Shown one piece after another: positions 1 through 5,081 of a stretch of 5,185 bases of DNA; position 1 is the stretch's first letter, and each line of letters opens with the position of its first letter. Position numbers and translations under genes: made by a program. The stretch is from Candidatus Cloacimonas sp. SDB (lineage in GTDB: Bacteria > Cloacimonadota > Cloacimonadia > Cloacimonadales > TCS61): assembly GCA_001412425.1 (NCBI GenBank), contig LKUH01000522.1, positions 1 to 5,185 on the forward strand, in the 5' to 3' direction. Under the pieces are notes generated by a model. It made no database searches, was not told where the DNA came from, and worked only from the letters and a program-made list of their open reading frames with translations.

Positions 1-537
1 AGGTTTTTTTTCTTTGTAAATTAGTGCATTATACTCTCCGCATAAAGAGCATTTTCTGCCCTGTTCTCCCTTTCCATCTCCAAGCTGTTCGAACATTCGT
101 AGATTTTTTGTTCCAGCATGTTTTCTTTCCAATTCATTGTATGCTTTGGGATAAGATTCCTTCATTTCAACTGCCGTCCAATATGATTTAAAATAACCAT
201 TAATTTGGGCACGAAAAATCGGGTCGCTTTTATCAACGGTTTGAAATGAGTTTTTAAGAAGCTGCGATTGAAAATTTTTTTCTAATTTTTTTCCTAATTC
301 GCCAATAAAGGCTTCATCTTTGGCATTCACTTTGATCAGAAAGCGATTGGGCAAGTATTTGCTATCTCTATCGGGAAAAATCACTTCCACCGAATCTTCT
401 TGTTGCAATAAATCTAATTGAGATTTTGTCAGATCAGATAGAATTCTGCTGCAATTGGCTAAATCCTGTGTTTTGCGTGAATTTGAGATAAAACTCTGAA
501 CAGGAGAAATTGAGAAGAGCATCAGATAATCAGCCAT
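1..537 (-). CDS. cas10: Cas10/Cmr2, type III-B effector large subunit, N-terminal 179 codons (3' end outside window)
   Basis: Large subunit of the Cmr (type III-B) RNA-guided complex. Reading down from the ATG at 537 gives an open frame of 179 codons that leaves the window. Residues 9-35 (SISPVQSFI..SRKTQDL..CSRILSDL) match the Cmr2 hallmark (PVQ-FI-ARK-DL-GS-LLS), which in HD-containing family members comes after the N-terminal HD nuclease domain. Here it starts at residue 9, so the HD domain appears to be absent. A CxxC pair (C163, C166 in KCSLCGE) matches the start of the Cmr2 zinc-binding site. The Palm/GGDD cyclase region lies beyond the window, so cyclic-oligoadenylate synthesis cannot be judged. 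The start overlaps the cmr1 stop by one base (TAATG) and has AGGAGGT at 543-549, 5 nt upstream. This implies translational coupling and a roughly equal supply of the two subunits. The identification is firm; the activity is unknown. Confidence 0.92.
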   Translation of the reverse strand, partial: MADYLMLFSISPVQSFISNSRKTQDLANCSRILSDLTKSQLDLLQQEDSVEVIFPDRDSKYLPNRFLIKVNAKDEAFIGELGKKLEKNFQSQLLKNSFQTVDKSDPIFRAQINGYFKSYWTAVEMKESYPKAYNELERKHAGTKNLRMFEQLGDGKGEQGRKCSLCGEYNALIYKEKKP

Positions 538-1412
538 TATTCACCTCCTAAGATTGCCTGGATGAAATTATTTTTGTTTTCTTCATCTTTTTCATGATTG
601 CTAGTTTTATTTATTGTTCTATTTAATGTTGAGATAATCGGATAAAATTCGTTACTTTCTTCATAAACTGAGACATAGATTGGGGAAGCGTAACGACCAT
701 TTCTTGCTGACCCGGTGTAAGGCGTATCAAATTTATGAGATGCTTGTCCGATTTTTATCAAAAGTTCATTGTAATCTTTGGTTGGCTTTCCAATATCCAC
801 TTTTTGCAAGTAAGGATAATTTCGATTGTATTCTTTACCGAGTTCAAAATTGGGATTTATTTCTTTTATCAAATCAATAAGACTATCTTTATTCAACATA
901 AAATCGAATTTGTTTTCATCAATTGATTCGATCTGAAAGCAACCAAAACCCCGCCGCGAGCGAGCTCCGATACCACCGAGAATCGAGGTTAAGATAAGCA
1001 ATTTTTTGATTTCTTCGTTTTGGGGTCTGATGATTAAATCGAAAGTTGAGTCTGGCATAAAAGCAGCATTCTTGTAGGATTTTTTACATTTTCCGTTGCG
1101 TTTTTCACAATTGTTGCAATATGAAGAATTATCATGATGAGGAAGGGGGCGATATTTATCAATACTTGGGTTTAGATTAATTATTCTAAACGAAAAACTA
1201 CTTTTTATAGCCTTGCTTTCTTCATCTCCACCTGTGCCACCGAAAATGTTCGTTTCGTTTTCCTTTAGTTTATCTAAATCCGGATGAATAGCTCGCCACC
1301 AAAATCGTAATGCCCCCTTGAGTGATGGTGCTCTTAATTCCGGCGTGTTTCCATCTGCTCCATAACAAAACATGGGAGTGATAATTTTACATTTTAAAAT
1401 TGTTGATTCCAA
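537..1412 (-). CDS. cmr1: Cmr1, RAMP-superfamily subunit of the type III-B complex
   Basis: 291-residue Cmr1-family RAMP protein, expected to bind near the 3' end of the crRNA in the Cmr complex and to take part in target RNA recognition. Visible signatures are the N-terminal beta strand KCKIITPMF, the Cmr1 motif around residues 27-41 (LRAPSLKGALRFWWR), the glycine-rich RAMP loop at 146-157 (GGIGARSRRGFG), and the C-terminal GRYASPIYVSV strand (239-249). A loop at 92-109 has HH, then CxxC (C99, C102) and C109, which could form a small zinc site. The start codon is TTG at 1412, chosen because AGGAGG lies 5 nt upstream and because the first strand begins just after it; no in-frame ATG fits better. 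It lies 29 nt after cas4 and overlaps cas10 by one base, so it belongs to the same operon. A Lys/Asn/Glu-rich stretch (residues 266-282) precedes the C-terminus. Confidence 0.93.
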   Translation of the reverse strand: MESTILKCKIITPMFCYGADGNTPELRAPSLKGALRFWWRAIHPDLDKLKENETNIFGGTGGDEESKAIKSSFSFRIINLNPSIDKYRPLPHHDNSSYCNNCEKRNGKCKKSYKNAAFMPDSTFDLIIRPQNEEIKKLLILTSILGGIGARSRRGFGCFQIESIDENKFDFMLNKDSLIDLIKEINPNFELGKEYNRNYPYLQKVDIGKPTKDYNELLIKIGQASHKFDTPYTGSARNGRYASPIYVSVYEESNEFYPIISTLNRTINKTSNHEKDEENKNNFIQAILGGE

Positions 1413-1417
1413 AACAA

Positions 1418-1423
1418 CCTCCT
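1418..1423 (-). promoter_or_regulatory. Shine-Dalgarno site that fixes the TTG start of cmr1
   Basis: AGGAGG on the minus strand, 5 nt before the TTG at 1412. It lies within the 29-nt gap after the cas4 stop. There is no ATG or GTG at a suitable distance, so TTG initiation is the simplest reading. Confidence 0.75.
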
Positions 1424-1441
1424 AATTTATTAGTTTTCTTT

Positions 1442-2098
1442 TCAACACAAATTCCGATATGTGCAATCCAGACATTTGTTTTTATATTTCGTTGCTGCCG
1501 GAAAGTAATTCACGTTCAAAATATCGAAAATATCTTCTATGATTTTTAATGCTTCCCTCTTCATGCTTTGGGAAATGACTATCTCTTCCAGATGGTTTTT
1601 GCTGCGAACGTAAACAAGATAAGCTTTCTGCACCTTTTTCTGGAAATTCTCTTCGATCAGAAGAGCATAGAGAGTTTGCTGAATTTTGTGGGTTTTGTAG
1701 ATATTGCCTTCCCAGAAAGCATATTTATAATCCAGCGGTGCGGCAAAATCATCGTCAAAGAAAAGAACTTCATCGATGCGCCCTACCAGTTTGAGTTTTT
1801 CTGATGAAAGATAAACATCGATCTCTTTATCAAGACAACCAATTTTCTTACGAAGGTAATCTTTGTTCGTTACCATTTTGAGAGCATGAATGTCTCTGCC
1901 TTTGTTCACAAGCGTACGTTTATGTTCGTGCTGTTCGATTTTGAGCACATGCATATAATACAAGAAACGCGGGCAGAAGAGATATTCTATCACATCGGAA
2001 GGTGTAACGAAAATCTTGGTATCATGGTTGTGTGGGCGACGTTTGCCAAAGTCGCTTTCAATAATTTGATTTTTTTTCGAAAAAGAATTTATATTCAA
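1442..2098 (-). CDS. cas4: Cas4, RecB-family iron-sulfur nuclease for prespacer processing
   Basis: 218-residue Cas4. In the family it cooperates with Cas1-Cas2 to trim prespacers and define PAM-end orientation. The RecB/PD-(D/E)xK nuclease residues are visible: H71 (GRDIH), D109 (GRIDE), D123 and K125 (LDYKY), and the QxxY element at 141-144. All four cluster cysteines are present: C42 (FCPRFLYY) and the C-terminal trio C209, C212 and C218, the last being the final residue of the protein. The protein is therefore predicted to be an intact [4Fe-4S] nuclease. About 30 residues precede the usual Cas4 start (VTPSDVIEYLFCP), a basic, His-containing extension. The start is TTG at 2098, supported by AAAGGAG at 2104-2110; the first methionine is inside the core. 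It follows cas2 by 11 nt. A cas1-cas2-cas4 order in front of a Cmr module is less common than cas4-cas1-cas2. Confidence 0.95.
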   Translation of the reverse strand: MNINSFSKKNQIIESDFGKRRPHNHDTKIFVTPSDVIEYLFCPRFLYYMHVLKIEQHEHKRTLVNKGRDIHALKMVTNKDYLRKKIGCLDKEIDVYLSSEKLKLVGRIDEVLFFDDDFAAPLDYKYAFWEGNIYKTHKIQQTLYALLIEENFQKKVQKAYLVYVRSKNHLEEIVISQSMKREALKIIEDIFDILNVNYFPAATKYKNKCLDCTYRNLC

Positions 2099-2103
2099 AT
2101 ATT

Positions 2104-2110
2104 CTCCTTT
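2104..2110 (-). promoter_or_regulatory. Shine-Dalgarno site for the TTG start of cas4
   Basis: AAAGGAG on the minus strand, 5 nt before the TTG at 2098 and touching the cas2 stop codon (TAA at 2112-2110). The contact suggests that cas4 translation is coupled to termination on cas2. Confidence 0.7.
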
Positions 2111-2400
2111 TACAAAAGCAATGCCTTCACCTCATCTGCGATCAGATCTTTGTCGAATGCCTGACCCAGCAGTTTGCATTTTTTGAAATCGTCTGTGCAC
2201 ATGGGAAAGATGTAAATGGAATCATCATCTTTATTGATGAGTTCCACGAATCCGGCAATCAGTTCTTTGCGTTGGGCATTGTTCAAATCTCCCACAAACA
2301 CGGAATACTGCACACGATAAATTCCAGCTTCTTCACAAAGTTTTGCCACTTTGTTACGAGTTCTGTCTTTTTTGATGTCGTACATTACCCAGGTGAGCAT
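2110..2400 (-). CDS. cas2: Cas2, CRISPR adaptation protein
   Basis: 96-residue Cas2, a ferredoxin-fold dimer that bridges two Cas1 dimers in the spacer integrase. The N-terminus MLTWVMYDIKKDRTRNKVAK has the conserved Asp (D8) at the end of strand 1. The second conserved block RVQYSVFVGDL (29-39) and the strand DSIYIFPMC follow as expected, and the length is normal for the family. The ATG at 2400 has GGAGGT at 2407-2412, 6 nt upstream. The upstream four-helix-bundle frame runs 16 nt into cas2 before stopping, so its ribosomes terminate next to the cas2 start. cas4 follows 11 nt later. In most loci cas2 directly follows cas1; here a separate gene lies between them. Confidence 0.95.
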   Translation of the reverse strand: MLTWVMYDIKKDRTRNKVAKLCEEAGIYRVQYSVFVGDLNNAQRKELIAGFVELINKDDDSIYIFPMCTDDFKKCKLLGQAFDKDLIADEVKALLL

Positions 2401-2819
2401 GTAAAAACCTCCGGTTTGGTTGATGTTTCTTGGTTCATGGTTCTTGATTGTGATAGTTGATGTAATTTTTTCTTTAAAGATGTAATGTATTTATTAAGCT
2501 GTTTGGCGATTATTATGATTTCGTCGGATAATTCATGGTAAGTGTTTTCCGAAATCAATTTTCTTGCTTTAGATTTTCGTAACCAATCTTTTGTTTCTTC
2601 CAGAGAGCCGCGACTGTAATAACAAAAATGAATGTTATCCTTGATATGAAATCTGCCGTAACCTTCTGCCAGGTTAGCTGAAATTGAGTCGGCAGCCTTT
2701 ACAATTTGATATCCAACAGTATTTTGTGCAAAAGAATTCCATTTCAAGCAGATACTCCATATCTTATTAGAAAGTTCCAAAGCATTATGATAAATACTTA
2801 ATTCTGAGATATTTGCCAT
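2385..2819 (-). CDS. Four-helix-bundle protein of the S23/IVP (23S rRNA intervening sequence) family
   Basis: 144-residue four-helix-bundle protein. The family signature is clear: an N-terminal helix SIYHNALELSNKIW, then KAADSISANLAEGYGR (41-56) and YYSRGSLEETKDWL (67-80), then a final amphipathic helix ending in KQLNKYITSLKKKL. The family was named after ORFs inside 23S rRNA intervening sequences and is structurally related to Avd of diversity-generating retroelements; its biochemical role is not established. The start is the ATG at 2819, which has AGGAGG at 2824-2829; a longer frame from TTG at 2852 only reads flanking repeat. The helical core ends near residue 119. The last 25 or so residues (Gln/Ser/Thr-rich) are translated from the downstream repeat and the start of cas2, so they are probably not a conserved domain. 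It sits between cas1 (47 nt upstream) and cas2 (16-nt overlap). No reverse transcriptase is visible, so an Avd role is not supported here. Confidence 0.88.
   Translation of the reverse strand: MANISELSIYHNALELSNKIWSICLKWNSFAQNTVGYQIVKAADSISANLAEGYGRFHIKDNIHFCYYSRGSLEETKDWLRKSKARKLISENTYHELSDEIIIIAKQLNKYITSLKKKLHQLSQSRTMNQETSTKPEVFTCSPG
2413..2462 (-). repeat. Degenerate GGTTGAT/GGTTCATGG repeat at the cas2-side end of the cassette
   Basis: On the plus strand this stretch is a run of related short words: GGTTGAT at 2418-2424, GGTTCATGGTT at 2432-2442 and TGATAGTTG at 2451-2459. TGATAGTTG is the exact reverse complement of CAACTATCA at 2850-2858, and GGTTGAT of ATCAACC at 2855-2861, so the two ends of the four-helix-bundle gene are partly inverted copies. 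It abuts the cas2 Shine-Dalgarno site (2407-2412) and encodes the odd C-terminal tail of the four-helix-bundle protein. Confidence 0.65.
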
Positions 2820-2842
2820 TTCTCCTCCTAAAATATTTTTTT

Positions 2843-2870
2843 CAACCACCAACTATCAACCACCAACTAA
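2843..2870 (-). repeat. Two tandem 14-mers at the cas1-side end of the cassette
   Basis: CAACCACCAACTAT at 2843-2856 is followed at once by CAACCACCAACTAA at 2857-2870, matching at 13 of 14 positions. The cas1 stop codon (TAG at 2869-2867 on the minus strand) lies inside the second copy. The block is partly the inverted counterpart of the repeat at 2413-2462. It is too short and has no spacers, so it is not a CRISPR. Confidence 0.8.
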
Positions 2871-3844
2871 AACTCTTTTCTCTTTCCGATCAGAAAATTG
2901 GCAAAGGCATGAGCATCGATTTTGAGTTGATCGATCAGGGCAGTGTTTCGTCCTCTGTATTTAATGCGTTTATCAAAATGTTCCAGTAAGTTTATGATGA
3001 AAAACTTCTTTCCCTCATCATTGATGGTATAGCCGTTTTTGATCTCGTCGTAATAAGTACCTTTGATCTGCCGCCGTGAAAACAGATAAAAAACAGGTTC
3101 ATCGATAAAAATCCGATAGGGTTCGATAAAATCGTAAACCAGAGATTTTTTATTGTAGTTATCTGAGTGTAAAAGTCCTATGTAAGGATCGAGTCCGGCA
3201 ATGATGAGAGCTTTTTCCACTTTGCTGTAAAGCACTCCATAACCATAATTCAGAAAAGCATTGAAAGGATCTTTGGCAGGACGTGAAGATCTGCCTGAAA
3301 AAGAATATCGATCGGGAATCAAAAGAGAAATTATCTTAAAATAAATGCGTGAAATATTACCTTCGATTCCTAGTATTTTATTCGCCAGGTCGGAAAGCTG
3401 ACCGTTCATGGTGTTCAAGATTGCTCTTAATCTGACGATTTCATCTATCTGATCATCAAAATTCACACTTGGTCTTTTCTTGATGATCTCTTTGAGGAAG
3501 CGCAGTTGATTATCGGTTTTGCGGTTCAGCCAGGATTTTACAAATTGCAAGCCTTCATCCTGCTGATAAATTTCTAAAAGCTTTCGCCGAATGTAGGTTG
3601 TACTGCCCAATTTTGGCAACCACACTCTACCGTAAGGATTGCCGAATTTATCAAGAAAAACTATGTCGATGTTGTATTCTAAAGCAAGCTGGATAGCATC
3701 TGTGGTTATCTGCGCGGCATTGGAAATGACGATGCATGATATTCGCTTGGGAGAAATACGCTGTGTTTCATCCTCGATGCGCACTTCGAACATATCTCCC
3801 CTTTTGTGGAGATAAGTGCCGTAGGTGTTTAGGTATAGTTCCAT
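2867..3844 (-). CDS. cas1: Cas1, CRISPR integrase
   Basis: 325-residue Cas1, the metal-dependent integrase that inserts prespacers at the leader end of the array together with Cas2. The N-terminal beta domain (MELYLNTYGTYLHKRGD, then the ISPKRISCIVIS strand) precedes the helical catalytic domain. The catalytic triad is intact: E161 (ILGIEGNISRIYF), H226 (LLHSDN) and E241 (VYDFIEPYR), with D238 in the same motif. GRSSRPAKDPFNAFLNYGYGVLYSKVE (184-210) is the usual core helix pair. The ATG at 3844 lies 13 nt after the ATPase stop with only a weak TGGA upstream, so it probably depends on translational coupling to the ATPase. The stop codon is in a repeat at the edge of the four-helix-bundle cassette. 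No reverse-transcriptase or Cas6 fusion is present. Confidence 0.97.
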   Translation of the reverse strand: MELYLNTYGTYLHKRGDMFEVRIEDETQRISPKRISCIVISNAAQITTDAIQLALEYNIDIVFLDKFGNPYGRVWLPKLGSTTYIRRKLLEIYQQDEGLQFVKSWLNRKTDNQLRFLKEIIKKRPSVNFDDQIDEIVRLRAILNTMNGQLSDLANKILGIEGNISRIYFKIISLLIPDRYSFSGRSSRPAKDPFNAFLNYGYGVLYSKVEKALIIAGLDPYIGLLHSDNYNKKSLVYDFIEPYRIFIDEPVFYLFSRRQIKGTYYDEIKNGYTINDEGKKFFIINLLEHFDKRIKYRGRNTALIDQLKIDAHAFANFLIGKRKEF

Positions 3845-3857
3845 GGTTCAATCCATT

Positions 3858-5030
3858 TTAGATAGGTTTATAGAGCATTTTAAAGTAATCTTCGTAGTTC
3901 AAAACATCATATTTAGTACGTTTTTGAGATTTACCCGCATAAACCACAGAACCGATCTTTTCATTGCCATGAAATTGCGAGAAATATTCCAGATTCCCGG
4001 ATAGAGAATCATTAAATGTAAAGGCTGATTTTATCTCAATCGGCAATAATTTAACGCCTGTATCTAATATTGCATCTACTTCGATTCCTGTTTTATTTCT
4101 AAAGAAATTGAAACTGTATTTCAGGTTGTTATGATAATTTATTTTCAGCATTTCTGCAATGATGAAATTCTCGAAAAGTGAGCCCCGATTTGGTAGAGAG
4201 CTGATGTGTTCGCTCTTTTTTGCACCATTCAGATAGGCACACAATCCCACATCATAAAAATAGATTTTAGGTGTTTTTATTAATCGTTTTTTTATGTTAC
4301 TGTGAAACGGTTCCAATAAGAAGATCAGATAACTTTGCTCAAGAATAGAGACCCAGCTCTTGATGGTGGGTACTGACACACCACAGTCATTGGAAAGGCT
4401 GTTGTAATTTAGTAACTGCCCGGTTCTGGCTGCACATAATCGCAAAAACGTTCGAAATGTTTTTAAGTTGCGAATTTCGCTGAACATTCTCACGTCTCTT
4501 TCTACATACGTTTCAATGTAGGCAGAAAGACTGTCGGTTGGATCAAGCTCATCCTTAAAAATCCTGGGATAAAAGCCAGTATAAAGAACATTATCGAGCC
4601 AGGATAGGTGTGATTCGCTGTTTTTATAAACTTCCGTATAGGAAAAAGGAAAAAGTTTTAGCAGTGCTGTCCTTCCGGCCAGGGATTGGGAAATTCCAGC
4701 TGATAGCTCAAACTGTGAGCTGCCTGTTAAAACAAATTCACCCTTTTGTTGATTTCTATCCACAATACCCTGAATGTAAGAAAGCAAAGTTGGAACACGT
4801 TGTATTTCATCAATTATCACACCACCTGAATATTCAGATAAAAAAGCTCGAGGATCATTTTCGGCAAAATCTCTGTGATCAATATCTTCTAATGAAACAT
4901 ATTTTTTTTCCGGAAACGTCTTTTGACAGATAGTTGTTTTACCTGACTGCCGCGGACCAGTTATCGTCACCACCGGATATTGAGCAGCAAACTTCTTCAA
5001 TAATTTTTCAGCATCTCTTTTAATATACAT
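3858..5030 (-). CDS. AAA_14/DUF4143 ATP-binding protein
   Basis: 390-residue ATPase of the AAA_14 plus DUF4143 architecture. Walker A is GPRQSGKT at 25-32, Walker B is VIIDE at 71-75, a sensor-like LTGSS lies at 101-105, and GRTALLKLFPFS follows at 119-130. A winged-helix-like part (about 207-235, LSNDCGVSVPTIKSWVSILEQ) leads to a C-terminal PD-(D/E)xK-like core with E287, E317/D319 (GIEVDAIL) and E332/K334 (PIEIKSA). All expected residues are present, so it looks intact. The family is widespread and often found in accessory regions, but its cellular role is unknown, and it is not a recognised Cas protein. The start at 5030 has GAGGTGA at 5034-5040. It is 13 nt upstream of cas1 on the same strand, so the two are probably co-transcribed. 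The link could be functional or simply a later insertion at the head of the operon. Confidence 0.9.
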   Translation of the reverse strand: MYIKRDAEKLLKKFAAQYPVVTITGPRQSGKTTICQKTFPEKKYVSLEDIDHRDFAENDPRAFLSEYSGGVIIDEIQRVPTLLSYIQGIVDRNQQKGEFVLTGSSQFELSAGISQSLAGRTALLKLFPFSYTEVYKNSESHLSWLDNVLYTGFYPRIFKDELDPTDSLSAYIETYVERDVRMFSEIRNLKTFRTFLRLCAARTGQLLNYNSLSNDCGVSVPTIKSWVSILEQSYLIFLLEPFHSNIKKRLIKTPKIYFYDVGLCAYLNGAKKSEHISSLPNRGSLFENFIIAEMLKINYHNNLKYSFNFFRNKTGIEVDAILDTGVKLLPIEIKSAFTFNDSLSGNLEYFSQFHGNEKIGSVVYAGKSQKRTKYDVLNYEDYFKMLYKPI

Positions 5031-5046
5031 ATATCACCTCACTTGG

Positions 5047-5081
5047 TGGACAAATTTAAAGTCGCACCTTAAATTTGTCCA
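5047..5081. repeat. Perfect 13-bp inverted repeat in the leader of the ATPase gene
   Basis: TGGACAAATTTAA (5047-5059) and TTAAATTTGTCCA (5069-5081) are exact reverse complements separated by 9 nt. The inner loop has no complementarity. The repeat ends 17 nt before the ATPase ATG, just outside its Shine-Dalgarno site. Neither strand has a T-tract after the stem, so it is not a standard intrinsic terminator. It could be an operator bound by a dimer, a leader hairpin, or the end of a mobile element. Confidence 0.85.

Larger units (their letters stand above)
2413..2870 (-). mobile_element. Putative IVS-like cassette: four-helix-bundle gene with inverted-repeat ends
   Basis: The inferred unit covers everything from the cas1 stop codon to the base before the cas2 Shine-Dalgarno site: repeat, four-helix-bundle gene, and repeat in opposite orientation. 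Removing it would leave cas1 followed within a few bases by the cas2 ribosome site, the usual arrangement. In 23S rRNA, intervening sequences coding for this protein family also have ends that can pair. Mobility is inferred; no transposase, target duplication or empty site can be seen in the window. Confidence 0.45.

Noticed and set aside
680..926. Plus-strand open frames of 66 and 63 residues
   Set aside because: They lie antisense inside cmr1, have no recognisable motif, and are explained by the codon structure of the real gene.
1568..2164. Plus-strand open frames of 78 and 92 residues
   Set aside because: Both are antisense to cas4 and the end of cas2, whose catalytic motifs fix the true strand.
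2272..2460. Plus-strand 62-residue frame
   Set aside because: It is antisense to cas2 and the repeat region, with no motif or plausible ribosome site.
2385..2819. Four-helix-bundle gene considered as Avd of a diversity-generating retroelement
   Set aside because: No reverse transcriptase, template repeat or variable repeat is visible in the window.
2820..2852. Longer start of the four-helix-bundle gene at TTG 2852
   Set aside because: The extra 11 residues are translated from the repeat and the AGGAGG site itself; the ATG at 2819 is correctly spaced from that site.
2843..2870. Tandem 14-mer considered as a CRISPR fragment
   Set aside because: The units are contiguous with no spacer, are only 14 bases, and are made of simple CAACCA words.
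4610..4933. Plus-strand 107-residue frame
   Set aside because: It is antisense to the Walker A/B part of the ATPase and is a shadow of that gene.
5047..5059. TAAATTTG on the minus strand considered as a Bacteroidetes-type -7 promoter element (TAnnTTTG)
   Set aside because: It is part of the palindrome, and no matching -33 element lies at the right distance.
5047..5081. Inverted repeat considered as an intrinsic terminator
   Set aside because: There is no run of T after the stem on either strand, and the stem is AT-rich rather than GC-rich.
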